Source: Pseudomonadota bacterium
GTDB lineage: Bacteria > Myxococcota_A > UBA796 > SXON01
Length of the DNA stretch: 64,000 nt
Direction: 5' to 3'
Assembly (NCBI GenBank): GCA_030684355.1
Contig: JAUXTN010000224.1
Span: 1-64,000 of the forward strand
The translations under genes and the position numbers were made by a program. Under the pieces are notes generated by a model. That model saw only the letters and a program-made list of their open reading frames with translations. It was not told the DNA's origin and ran no database searches. Positions 15,820 to 23,579 of the stretch are shown piece after piece; the first letter of the stretch is position 1, and the number at the start of each line of letters is the position of its first letter.

Positions 15820-16260
15820 TGACAGGGTCCCCAGGACGGTCGCGTTCCGGCCGACCCCGATCGCCTCGGTGTTGTGCCCAAACGGGTCGTTCAAGGCGCC
15901 GCCGACCTCCGCCATCGCCGTCTGGTCCTTCTCGAAGAAGGCGAGCGCGAGGGTGTCGCCGTCCACGCCGAGCTCCGGACTCGCGGCGAGCTGCTCGGCG
16001 ATCTCCTGGTAGATCGCCGCCCACTTCCGGTAGAGATCGCTGCCGTGCGGGACGAAACCCGAGCCCTATTCGAGCTGGGTGTGGTACTCGGCGCCGCCCT
16101 CTGACATCCACCCCCCGTTCAGGTCCGAACCCGTGGACCCCGCGTGCACGGTTTCGTGCAGTTCCGTCGTCGGGCCGCGCCCCGGATCCGAGTGGAAGAA
16201 GAAGTACCCTTTGGCCAAGACCCAAGCCCGGGGCGGGTCATCCGAGAGGTGATGCTTCAT
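15820..16260 (-). pseudogene. HExxH zincin-like metalloprotein fragment with in-frame stop
   Basis: Read leftwards from ATG 16260, the frame gives LAKGYFFFHSDPGRGPTTEL, then HETVHAGSTGSDLNGG and EGGAEYHTQLE, followed by TAG (16066-16068). It continues in the same frame with GFVPHGSDLYRKW and NDPFGHNTEAIG. HETVH is a zinc-binding HExxH and EGGAEY could supply the third ligand, as in gluzincins. The stop sits where a Tyr codon (TAC/TAT) is plausible. The N-terminus is also missing (in-frame TGA near 16297) and the 3' end runs into the 15661-15795 repeats. The family is otherwise unidentified. Confidence 0.5.
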
Positions 16261-16330
16261 GAAACTCCGGACCAGGGGCGACGCGACCCCTCAAGTCTGA
16301 TCCGCTGAATTCCATCCTTTCCACAATGAT

Positions 16331-16464
16331 TTCAGCGAGTTCTGCTGCAGAGCATGTGGTTGGCCGGAGTGGATGATTATCGAACTTTCTGGATCGACAG
16401 GCAGGGATGCTCGGATGCGGAAATCGTGGCGTTGAAGGAGACCTTGGCCAGCGCCTGCGGCTGA
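16331..16464 (+). repeat. Dispersed repeat, copy F (most diverged), with 36-aa reading frame
   Basis: TTCAGCGAGTTCTGCTGCAG leads into GAGCATGTGGTTGG as in copies B and E. ATG at 16354 opens a 36-codon frame, MWLAGVDDYRTFWIDR, ending ETLASACG(TGA at 16462-16464). The peptide is intact despite low DNA identity to copies D and E. This is the last copy noticed in the window. Confidence 0.65.
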
Positions 16465-16700
16465 CCTCGCGTCGCCGCGCCGCGCGTCGAGCGGGCCGAT
16501 CCGCGGGTCCGCATCGAGCCGGCCCCCTCGCCCCCACCGGGAGGCCGGCGAGCGCCACGGCGCCGCCCGAACAGGCGGGCCTCATCGACGGCGAGCGGAT
16601 CCATCCCCGAACGGTACCCCGGCCGGGAGCTGAGGGCCACGGTGGGCTCCTCGGCGCCACCCGCCGCCCGTGCGTCGGGCATCCTCAAGCTCGACAGGCC
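16465..16700 (+). other. No gene recognised
   Basis: Between repeat copy F and the small minus-strand HTH gene, all frames are Arg/Ala/Pro-rich shadows. No repeat, promoter or structured RNA stood out. Confidence 0.4.
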
Positions 16701-16955
16701 TCAAGGTCGCGCTCGGGTTGCAGAGGGGGACCACCCCAAGCGCGACCGTGGAGGGAGGCAAGGCGGTACGCGGCGACGGGTCCGTCCTCGTCCCGTCACC
16801 ACCTCCCACCCGTCGGCCCGCAGCTCCCCGATCCGGGTCTTGGCGCACGGCCCGTGACGGTCGAGGAGGTCGGTGCTCGGGATGCCGTGGGGGAAGGCGG
16901 CCCGGAGGTCGTCGAGCACGGCCTCGCGGGCAGGGCGGTTCGGGCGGGTGGTCAT
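16701..16955 (-). CDS. Small winged-helix/HTH protein (84 aa)
   Basis: Residues 1-55 (REAVLDDLRAAFPHGIPSTD, LLDRHGPCAKTRIGELRADG, WEVVTGRG) resemble the short helix-turn-helix domains often found in phage and defence loci, with a recognition helix around KTRIGELR and a wing after it. The last 25 residues are Arg/Pro-rich and may not be native. ATG at 16955 has GTGAGGA upstream; an in-frame GTG at 16970 is the alternative. It is divergent from the small gene at 17017. It may be a local regulator, but nothing proves it. Confidence 0.45.
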   Translation of the reverse strand: MTTRPNRPAREAVLDDLRAAFPHGIPSTDLLDRHGPCAKTRIGELRADGWEVVTGRGRTRRRVPPCLPPRSRLGWSPSATRARP

Positions 16956-17016
16956 CTTCGATGTCCTCACCCTCTCCGAGCGTTATCAAAGGATCACCGG
17001 CCTCCGCGAGGATTCA

Positions 17017-17265
17017 GTGGCAACCAACCCCGTCGTCCACCTCACCTTCGTCGACCCCGTCGGGCGACGCTTCGCCTCGACCGTGTCCGTCACGGGCACC
17101 GACGACAACCGCTACGTCCAGCGGTGCGAGGCGAGCGGGGTCCACTACAATCAGGGGTCCGAGGACGAGGCGAAGCGCCGCGAGGCCAACTTGGTTCGCG
17201 AGGGCTACACCCGTGCCTCCCACCCTGACGTCGTCCTCGGCCCGGAGCCGTTGCGGAGACGGTAG
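17017..17265 (+). CDS. Hypothetical protein (82 aa)
   Basis: GTG at 17017 follows GCGAGGATTCA, a good SD. The product NPVVHLTFVDPVGRRFASTV with VSVTGTDDNRYVQRC is beta-rich and well coded (GC3 high). It is followed by a charged helix (DEAKRREANLVREGY) and PDVVLGPEPL. The family is not recognised. It marks the start of the defence-type region, convergent with the DUF6602 gene. Confidence 0.5.
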   Translation: MATNPVVHLTFVDPVGRRFASTVSVTGTDDNRYVQRCEASGVHYNQGSEDEAKRREANLVREGYTRASHPDVVLGPEPLRRR

Positions 17266-17312
17266 GAGCCGCGCGGCTCGCGTCCCTCACCGGACCACCC
17301 GCCACCCGTGCG

Positions 17313-18179
17313 TCACGCCCTCGGGCGCACCGCCATGGTCGCGGGGTCGAGCTGCTCGGTCAACATGCGGTCCCATGGGATGGCTCCGAGGTCGATCGAC
17401 TCGATGGCCCAAAGGAGGTGCAAGGCCGCCAAGCCGAGCGGTGCCGTCGCCGGGAACGCGGCCAACTCCGTCGGCGCGGTGCGGAAGCTGCAGGCCGTCG
17501 GTCCACCCGGGGCCCCCGCCTGATCCCGCTGCCGGAACACGGGAAATAGAATCGAGCTTTCCCCGGCAATCACGTCTGGACAGCGTTCGTGGCCTGGCTC
17601 AAGGCCGGTGGCGCGGACGAGGAGCGACTCGTGGACCGGCAGTTTTCGCTTGGACGGTACACTCACGTGACGCGCCCAGATCGCGGTGTACCAGGGGTTG
17701 CGAGAGTCGGGCCAGTAGGATGGTGTCGAGGAGGTCGAACGCGGAGGGAGCGGGAAGTTCTTGTAGCCCGCCCAAGTCTGTTCGCGGTGGATGGCCTTCA
17801 CACCCCCGACTTGGCGGATCGCTTTGGCGAGAGATTGTGGGCCCGTCCCGTCCACGTTCAAGGTGTGCTTCGCCTCGATGTACGCGAGGACTGCCTCGGC
17901 GGGCACCTCCTCCCTCAGGGCGAGGCTGCGCCCGAGGCTCCGGAGCGTCGGGAACTTGGCCGAGTCGAAGATGACGATGTCGTCCCCGGCCTTGCTTCCG
18001 TCCTGCCCGACGACGTAGCCCCGGCAGACCGAAGCCCGCTGGGGGAGGATCGTGCGGAGCACCTCGCAAACGGCGATCTCAAACTCCGACCCGAAGTCGA
18101 AGTTGTGGTTCACCTCGATCTCGTCGAACCGCCGCTGAAACCGTGCGGCAATCTTGGTCGCCCACCCGTCGTAGAGCAC
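17313..18179 (-). CDS. DUF6602-like protein, PD-(D/E)XK nuclease-like
   Basis: The 288-aa product has FDFGSEFEIAVCEVLRTILP near residues 27-46. GSKAGDDIVIFD (Asp66, Asp67) and AYIEAKHTL (Glu102, Lys104) follow, an acidic-x-E-x-K layout of restriction-endonuclease-fold enzymes. Later NPWYTAIWARHV and CPDVIAGESSILFPVF match the C-terminal region of DUF6602 proteins, which are frequent in defence islands. The start is a GTG 12 nt after the stop of the upstream HEPN gene, with GAGG before it, so the two form an operon. The inferred role is a nucleic-acid-cutting partner of the HEPN protein. Confidence 0.6.
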   Translation of the reverse strand: MLYDGWATKIAARFQRRFDEIEVNHNFDFGSEFEIAVCEVLRTILPQRASVCRGYVVGQDGSKAGDDIVIFDSAKFPTLRSLGRSLALREEVPAEAVLAYIEAKHTLNVDGTGPQSLAKAIRQVGGVKAIHREQTWAGYKNFPLPPRSTSSTPSYWPDSRNPWYTAIWARHVSVPSKRKLPVHESLLVRATGLEPGHERCPDVIAGESSILFPVFRQRDQAGAPGGPTACSFRTAPTELAAFPATAPLGLAALHLLWAIESIDLGAIPWDRMLTEQLDPATMAVRPRA

Positions 18180-18190
18180 GCGTGCCTCGT

Positions 18191-18931
18191 TCAGAATTTG
18201 GTGAACACGTGCCCGATGAGCACTTCTACATGGGCCGAGGCCATCCGTGACCCGACGGGTCCAGGGTTCGGGTGCCCGCAGGAGTTCCGCGTGTCCAAAC
18301 AGACGACGAGCTTCTTCTTCACATCATCCGTGATGCCTCCGACCCTGGCGAGTGTGTCGAGGAAGTCTCGCTCTCCCTTCTGCGTGAGCCCCTCGGCGTC
18401 GGTGGCAGCAACCCAGGCGCTCCTACCCGCTGGGAAACGCCTCCCCCCGTCCGCGTTGATGACTGCCAGGAGTGCGGCATCGGCGAGGGTGTGCTTCAGC
18501 AGCAGGGCGACCGCGCCCACCCACGAGAGCACGATCGCCGCCCGGAAATGGCCGCCTTTGTAGCAACCCACGGCCTCCTGGACGAACGAACGCACGTCGT
18601 CGTCGAGGAGCGTCTTGGCGTGAGCGTCGAGGTCGTCGGCGATCTCGGGGTCGGCCCCCTTGTCGTGAAGGTCGTCGATGAAGCCTCGGATCACGTCGGA
18701 CAACGACGCGATCCGCGAACTGCCGAACGTCTTCCGTTCGAAGACGGCCTGCAACTCGGCGGCGCGATCCGGTCCGAGCGCGCTCTCCACGGCGCGCAAC
18801 GCCGGAGGGATCCAACTGTCGACCCGCTCCTGGATGTGGTCGGTCCCGCTGTACCTGAGCTTGGAGGCTGCCTCGTCGATCTCCTGAAGACGGGTGAGGA
18901 GGCGGTTGAGCCGTTCGATGTGGGTTGCCAT
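18191..18931 (-). CDS. HEPN-domain protein (246 aa)
   Basis: The N-terminal half is helical and charged. Residues about 150-230 contain CYKGGHFRAAIVLSWVGAV, LLLKHTLADAALL and LDTRNSCGHPNPG. The last holds an R-x4-H motif (Arg215, His220), the catalytic signature of HEPN ribonucleases, and SFRAAIVLSW-like helices are typical of the fold. HEPN proteins act as RNases in toxin-antitoxin and abortive-infection systems. It is first in an operon with the DUF6602 nuclease-like gene. ATG at 18931 starts ATHIERLNRLLTRL; the frame upstream is low-complexity shadow. Confidence 0.65.
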   Translation of the reverse strand: MATHIERLNRLLTRLQEIDEAASKLRYSGTDHIQERVDSWIPPALRAVESALGPDRAAELQAVFERKTFGSSRIASLSDVIRGFIDDLHDKGADPEIADDLDAHAKTLLDDDVRSFVQEAVGCYKGGHFRAAIVLSWVGAVALLLKHTLADAALLAVINADGGRRFPAGRSAWVAATDAEGLTQKGERDFLDTLARVGGITDDVKKKLVVCLDTRNSCGHPNPGPVGSRMASAHVEVLIGHVFTKF

Positions 18932-19045
18932 CGGTGCGTGTCCTGGTCGCGACCGGCGAACGTAGACACGAGCCCATCCGTCGTCAGCGGAGGAGCCGCA
19001 GATTTCTTCACGGCCCCGAGCGGCCCGCGTCGTGAGCGCCCGGGG

Positions 19046-19070
19046 CTGACGGGCAGGCGGGGGCGGGCTA
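19046..19070 (+). promoter_or_regulatory. GGCTA-type promoter
   Basis: CTGACG (19046-19051) and GGGCTA (19065-19070) are separated by 13 nt, with 10 nt between GGGCTA and the ATG at 19081. This is the same geometry as at 52308-52332, including the CTGACG element. Confidence 0.5.
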
Positions 19071-19080
19071 TGCCGGACGG

Positions 19081-19674
19081 ATGTACACCGGGCGCGGGGA
19101 GTGGGAGAGCGTCTTCGGACGAGCCCGCGCGGTGATCGAGGCCGTGCGATTCCACCTGGCGAGCCACACCTCCTACTACGGCACGGGCAACTACCTGATG
19201 ACCGAGGTGGAGAAGAGCAGGGCCGAAATCCGCAAGATCCACGAGCGCCGGGCGCTCTCACCCAAGGTCACCTCCTGCATCGAGCGTAGGGACGGGCTGG
19301 AGTGGGTGAAACCATCGAACGCGCCTCGCGACGTCGCCCACGTAGCCTCCTTGCTGGCCGGGTACACGGCCGAGTTGGAGTACCACCTCCGCGACCACGA
19401 CACCGTGTGGGCTTCCCAGGTCGAGCGGGCCTTCCTCCACCTCAACCACACGCTCTTCGTTGACAAGTGCGTCCGCGCCCGGTGGTCCCGAGCGTTCGTG
19501 CAACGGGAGGAGGAGTGCGAGAAACTGGGTGCCCTCCACCTTTTGTCTCACGGGATCTGGGCCTTCAAGGCGCACGGCTTGCGCGAGCGCACCGACCTGA
19601 TCCTCGGCACCCGGATCGTGAACCCGTCGACCCGGGCGCGTCGTGCGGTGGACGTGCTGACCCGCACCGAGTGA
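19081..19674 (+). CDS. Hypothetical protein (197 aa) in defence island
   Basis: The start is fixed by the GGCTA promoter 10 nt upstream. The product is mixed alpha with several aromatic and His residues (HLASHTSYYGTGNYLMTEVE, YHLRDHDTVWASQVERAFLH, FVDKCVRARW, LHLLSHGIWAFKAHGL). Many His and Arg residues suggest a helical bundle, perhaps HEPN-like, but no clear R-x4-H pair is visible. It stands alone, divergent from the HEPN/DUF6602 operon across 149 nt. The family is not recognised. Confidence 0.55.
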   Translation: MYTGRGEWESVFGRARAVIEAVRFHLASHTSYYGTGNYLMTEVEKSRAEIRKIHERRALSPKVTSCIERRDGLEWVKPSNAPRDVAHVASLLAGYTAELEYHLRDHDTVWASQVERAFLHLNHTLFVDKCVRARWSRAFVQREEECEKLGALHLLSHGIWAFKAHGLRERTDLILGTRIVNPSTRARRAVDVLTRTE

Positions 19675-20256
19675 AATGAGGTGGCGTCGCCGGGGGGGGG
19701 ACGAGATCGAAGTTTGATGAGGCGATGAACCAGACGGGGGAGTACGCGGCCGGGGTCTTCGCAGGGTTTGAACTGGCGTCCATCCGCGATGTGGTCACCG
19801 TCGGGCTTGACCACGCTGGCGAGCTAGACGACGTCCCCGTCGGGGACGTCATGTACCGGCACCTCCACGTCACGATCGACGACCCACTCCTTCGGTCGTC
19901 GCGCGGTCGTAGATCACTCTCCTCCCCCCGCCCCCTCCTCTCCGGCCCCCTTGGACGGGGGCGGGGCTCGGCCTCTCCCTCGCGGACTCGGTCGGGCGTT
20001 CGCCGCTCATTCCCGCCGGTCCCCGATCACGGCGATACCGTACGAGCATGAAGCTGGCGGGCTCGCGAACTGGGCGCCGAGCGTGGGACGGACGAGCGAG
20101 GAATCGCTGGGATGGGACAGGGAGGTTCGAGACGGGGCGCGTCGTGGTGCCTTCCTGGAGGGGCGTTCGGCGTCAGACATCGGGGCCGTCCACGGGATTG
20201 ATGCCTGTCGCCGGGGCGCTGGTCTGCTACGTGCGGCTGTACTCGGAAGACGACAC
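19675..20256 (+). other. Gap with a weak ORF (19725-20051)
   Basis: ATG at 19725 opens a frame that looks protein-like for about 60 codons (MNQTGEYAAGVFAGFELASI, then DVVTVGLDHAGELDDV) and then degenerates into Ser/Arg/Pro-rich sequence. It may be a truncated gene. A G9 run lies at 19692-19700. Nothing else is recognisable before the gene at 20257. Confidence 0.3.
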
Positions 20257-21411
20257 ATGAGCCGCCCCTCGGCCGACAAGACGAAACGCCGGAAGGCCCG
20301 GAAGGAGGAGAAGGAAGCTCAATCACGCTCAAGGGCTGCGGCGCGTGCCAAACCGATGGAGCCGGACCTACCTCCGCCTGAGGTGCTACGCGCGATGCAT
20401 GCGAAGTTCTTGGCGGAGCACGAGCGTCGCGAGCGCGAGGGTGGGGCGAAGCCCGTGATGGCGGCGAGGTTGAACGACAAGACCATCGTGACGGTTGGGG
20501 GCAAGCTCCACTACTCCACAACGTGGCGGACGTTCGCGGACTTCCTCATTGACTACGTCGTGGAAGAGGTCGGGGTAGACTGGTTCGAGGCCGATTGGGG
20601 GCGACCGCCAGAGCAACGGCACCCGCTGTCTAAGCTCCGGGCTGCGTTCTACGAATTCTCCGCCGCTCAGCCCGTCGCGAACGGGATGATCGAGTGCGCG
20701 CCAAGCGGCCCAGCCTACGAGTATTTGCTCGTCTCCTACGAGTTGTACCTCCTCGCTCATCACATGAAGCTCCAGAAGCTAGTGATCCACCGTCTCAAGG
20801 ACCCGAATTTGTACCAGGGGGCGCGCTACGAGTTGTTCGTCGCCGCCACGTGCATCAAGGTTGGACTCCTCATCGAAATGGAGGATGAGGAGGAAGGCCT
20901 AATAAAACGCCCGGAGTTCATTGCCACTCACCCTCAGACAAGCACTTCGTTCGCGGTTGAGGCGAAGCGGCGACACAGGGACGTGAAGGTGGAGCGCGCC
21001 GAAGCGCGCCCTCCCAAGGCCGACATGGGCTCGCTCCTCGGCAACGCCTTCCGCAAGAAGCCTGCGCTTCCCTACCTCGTGTTCGCCGACGTGAACCTCC
21101 CGCCCATCGACGCGCTGGACGCAGCGAACCCCGAGAACGTCGCTCGGCAGGTCGAGGAGACGTTGAAGCGCCTCGCGCGCAACGAAGAGGACGGCAAGGA
21201 CCCTTTCAGCGTGGTGGTGCTCACGAACCGACCCGACCTCTACGTGGACGTACACACTCCGGCTCCCGCGGCCTGGGCGTACTTCATCGCCGCCGAGAAT
21301 CCCCGCCATGGCTTCCTCCCCCTCGCTGTCATCGAGGCCCTACGCCGTGCCGTTATCTCGCAGCGGGAGCTTCCGGCGGACGTACACGACCCCGTCGTCG
21401 CCCGTGCGTAG
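20257..21411 (+). CDS. PD-(D/E)XK nuclease-like defence protein (384 aa)
   Basis: A Lys/Arg/Glu-rich N-terminal helix (residues 1-50) is followed by a helical domain. The nuclease-like core is NLYQGARYELFVAATCIKVG, LLIEMEDEEEG, RPEFIAT and SFAVEAKRRHRD (Glu235, Lys237). The acidic strand followed by E-x-K resembles restriction-endonuclease-fold enzymes. PYLVFADVNLPP and FSVVVLTNRPDLYV form later strands. It is not a known named family to me. ATG at 20257 was chosen over the longer frame because upstream codons are Arg-rich noise. It stands among DUF6602, HEPN and Shedu genes, so a defence nuclease role is likely. Confidence 0.55.
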   Translation: MSRPSADKTKRRKARKEEKEAQSRSRAAARAKPMEPDLPPPEVLRAMHAKFLAEHERREREGGAKPVMAARLNDKTIVTVGGKLHYSTTWRTFADFLIDYVVEEVGVDWFEADWGRPPEQRHPLSKLRAAFYEFSAAQPVANGMIECAPSGPAYEYLLVSYELYLLAHHMKLQKLVIHRLKDPNLYQGARYELFVAATCIKVGLLIEMEDEEEGLIKRPEFIATHPQTSTSFAVEAKRRHRDVKVERAEARPPKADMGSLLGNAFRKKPALPYLVFADVNLPPIDALDAANPENVARQVEETLKRLARNEEDGKDPFSVVVLTNRPDLYVDVHTPAPAAWAYFIAAENPRHGFLPLAVIEALRRAVISQRELPADVHDPVVARA

Positions 21412-21440
21412 CAGCGGTGCCCGCACCTTCGCATCGTAGG

Positions 21441-21465
21441 TGGACCCGGCCGCGGTCGTCGGCTA
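21441..21465 (+). promoter_or_regulatory. GGCTA-type promoter
   Basis: TGGACC (21441-21446) and CGGCTA (21460-21465) lie upstream with exactly 10 nt to the ATG at 21476, which supports that ATG over the in-frame GTG at 21440. Confidence 0.4.
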
Positions 21466-21475
21466 CGTCGCGACG

Positions 21476-21883
21476 ATGAACCAATTGCCGGACCACGACA
21501 CGGACCTCCTCGCCCTCTTCGCGGGGGACACCCGCATCGCCCCGATGCGGGTGTTCGACCCCTACGTCTCCAACGGCACTCGGTTCATCAATTTCACGGT
21601 GGACGAGGAGCACGCCTCAGCCGTTCTCGACGCGAACAAGGACGAGCTTCGCGTCTACGAGGTGGACCCGAGCCACCCGGAGCCGCGCCTCATCTGCCGC
21701 GTCAAGTGGCTGGCGCCGGTGGTGCCGGGCAAGTTCTGGGTGTCTGACCTCGACGCGGACAGCCCGGCGGTGGTGGGTTGGAAGACGACCGGCAAGAAGA
21801 AGATCGCCGGGGGGCTGACGCCCCCTGCCGGGCTCGAGGCTCCCAAGCGGGGGCGGGGCGGGGGGAAGAAGGGAAAGAAGTAG
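21476..21883 (+). CDS. Hypothetical protein (135 aa), basic C-terminal tail
   Basis: The N-terminal 100 residues are beta-rich (NGTRFINFTVDEEHASAVLD, ELRVYEVDPSHPE, RLICRVKWLAPVVPGKFWVS). The tail is Lys/Gly-rich (KKKIAGG and then GGGKKGKK), which could bind nucleic acid. No family is recognised. It converges on the Shedu gene with a hairpin between them. Confidence 0.5.
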   Translation: MNQLPDHDTDLLALFAGDTRIAPMRVFDPYVSNGTRFINFTVDEEHASAVLDANKDELRVYEVDPSHPEPRLICRVKWLAPVVPGKFWVSDLDADSPAVVGWKTTGKKKIAGGLTPPAGLEAPKRGRGGGKKGKK

Positions 21884-21893
21884 GCGCGTAGCC

Positions 21894-21910
21894 CCCTGGC
21901 TGCACCAGGG
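21894..21910 (+). terminator. Hairpin between convergent genes
   Basis: CCCTGG-N5-CCAGGG forms a 6-bp perfect stem right after the stop at 21883 and before the end of the minus-strand Shedu gene. No T-run follows, as is common in high-GC genomes, so it is only a possible bidirectional terminator. Confidence 0.35.
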
Positions 21911-21977
21911 CGGCGGGGGCCGCGGGCGCAAGGGCGAGGAGGGGCCAGAGGTTGAGCGCGTTCTGGTGGCTCACGGG

Positions 21978-23270
21978 CTATGAGGGCGCGCTCGGCGCCG
22001 CTGGATGCGCGGCCGATGGAGGGGGGGGTCGGACCTCGACCACATCGCCCTCCGGCTCGCTCGGGGGCACCTCGGGGCTCAGGAGTGTGGCCCGGGTATG
22101 CCGCTGGATCGCCTTCGCCGACTCCAGGATGTCGGAGAAGGTGCGGACCTCGATTCGCGAGAGATGCCCGTTAAGCGTCCGCAGGGCCCGGCGTCGGTCG
22201 TCGCCGCCGTCCTTCTTGGAGGACCCGATGATGATTATCGCCCGGACGCGATGCGCGGGCACCTTGAGTTCATCCCGGATGATGTGTATCTGGCTGTCGG
22301 CTTTGAGGATGTAGTGCTGAGCCTGTCCTAGCACCTGCGCCAAATCCGACGAGGGCTGGAGGCAGTCGTGTGCGGTGTCCTCTCGGAACAGTCCGAACCC
22401 CGGGCGCTTCAACTCGATGATGTCGATGTAGCCGTCCGTCCCGGCGAGGACGATGTCATATTGAGAGCCAACCACGAGCGTTCGCCGTTCAATTCGGCGC
22501 ACGTAGTGACAGCCGAACATCCAGTGGTGCTCCTCGAAGAACTTCTGGAACACTGGTTCGGTCTCGTCAGCTTCGATCATCCGCTCAAGATCCTCGATAG
22601 CCAGGAACTGGCGGGCGTAGGTCGCCGCCGCGGCACCGAGGTCAAGCCCCGGATGCGGAGCCTTGCGGGCGAACTCCTCCAACTTCGTCAGACTCCCTCC
22701 GAGGGCCGACAGTACCTCCAGAGCAAACGGCGTGAGGTTGGACAGCTCCTTGTCTTCTAAAGACGCCACGAGCGCGGCTAGCGAGCGGACACGCTCGGGG
22801 TTGGCTGCCGTCCACTCCAAGACGATCCTGGCGCTCAACTCGTCCTTCAGAAAGGCATCGAAGTTCGCGCCCTTGTCCTTCAGCTTCTTGAGAAGGGCCA
22901 TAGCCTCCTCGTCGACGGGCTCCGCCGGTGCCTCGCGACCGCGGGCGGTATCCACCGGGTCGGCCCAGGTGTCGGCCATCTTGTCCACATTGACGACGAA
23001 GACCACCGTTGGCCCCTCGTGCGGGTGCATCCGGAACGCGGGCTCCCTCCACTTGTCCGTGAGCAGCACAACCGCCACGCGACCCGGCGGCGTGTCCTTC
23101 CGGATGCGCTTCGCGACCTTCTTGCAGTTGTGAAACGTCAGGCTGTGACGACCGGATACGGTCTTTGTACAAGGATCGAAGTCGTAGAAGAGCTGAAGCC
23201 GATCCCAGAGCACCTTGCCCATCTCGGGTGTCGGTTTCGGAGTCCAGGGAAAGGGAAGTTCCGGCGGCAT
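21978..23270 (-). CDS. sduA: Shedu anti-phage nuclease (DUF4263)
   Basis: The C-terminal half matches the Shedu/DUF4263 nuclease domain. EPVFQKFFEEHHWMFG (about 238-253) is followed by VVGSQYDIVLAGTDGYIDII and ELKRPG, giving Asp272, Glu286 and Lys288 of a PD-(D/E)XK site. QAQHYILKADSQI and VRAIIIIGSS come next. At 430 aa the length fits. The N-terminal 200 residues form a variable sensor-like region, as known for the family. It is a stand-alone defence gene and ends just after a hairpin. Codon usage is less GC-biased than in the flanking kinase or Wadjet genes, consistent with recent acquisition. Confidence 0.8.
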   Translation of the reverse strand: MPPELPFPWTPKPTPEMGKVLWDRLQLFYDFDPCTKTVSGRHSLTFHNCKKVAKRIRKDTPPGRVAVVLLTDKWREPAFRMHPHEGPTVVFVVNVDKMADTWADPVDTARGREAPAEPVDEEAMALLKKLKDKGANFDAFLKDELSARIVLEWTAANPERVRSLAALVASLEDKELSNLTPFALEVLSALGGSLTKLEEFARKAPHPGLDLGAAAATYARQFLAIEDLERMIEADETEPVFQKFFEEHHWMFGCHYVRRIERRTLVVGSQYDIVLAGTDGYIDIIELKRPGFGLFREDTAHDCLQPSSDLAQVLGQAQHYILKADSQIHIIRDELKVPAHRVRAIIIIGSSKKDGGDDRRRALRTLNGHLSRIEVRTFSDILESAKAIQRHTRATLLSPEVPPSEPEGDVVEVRPPPPSAAHPAAPSAPS

Positions 23271-23579
23271 ACGAGGCGAGTATCGCGACGAGCCGGCGAT
23301 GACGAGCTTGAGTCGGGTGGATCAGGTCCTGGCGCCGGCCGCCAGCCACGTCGCGACTCCTCGTGGAGAGCCAGTGGGGACGCCGAAGTACAAGCTCCTG
23401 GATACCCCCCTCTTGTCCACCGCTCCCGCGGACATCCCGGATACCGAACGCGAGAAGCTGGAGAAGGATTGCGGCGAGAGGCTCCGCCTACACGCCCCGC
23501 CAGTCGAGTTGCTCGGGCGGATGGTTGGAGGCCTCACCGCCACCTCCCCGCGATTTTCCGGTGGTCCGAAGCCACGACA
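23271..23579 (+). other. Gap between Shedu and Wadjet; weak plus-strand ORF
   Basis: A plus-strand frame from ATG 23299 reads MTSLSRVDQVLAPAASHV and LSTAPADIPDTEREKLEKD before running into the antisense of jetD. It could be a truncated gene, but no family or promoter supports it. Confidence 0.3.

Noticed and set aside
1545-16068. Stop codons (1545 TAA, 11018 region TAG, 16066 TAG) falling where Tyr is plausible, hinting at stop-codon reassignment.
   Set aside because: Intact genes in the window end in TAG, TAA and TGA without readthrough, and the affected frames carry other lesions or have intact paralogues. Ordinary pseudogene decay is enough.
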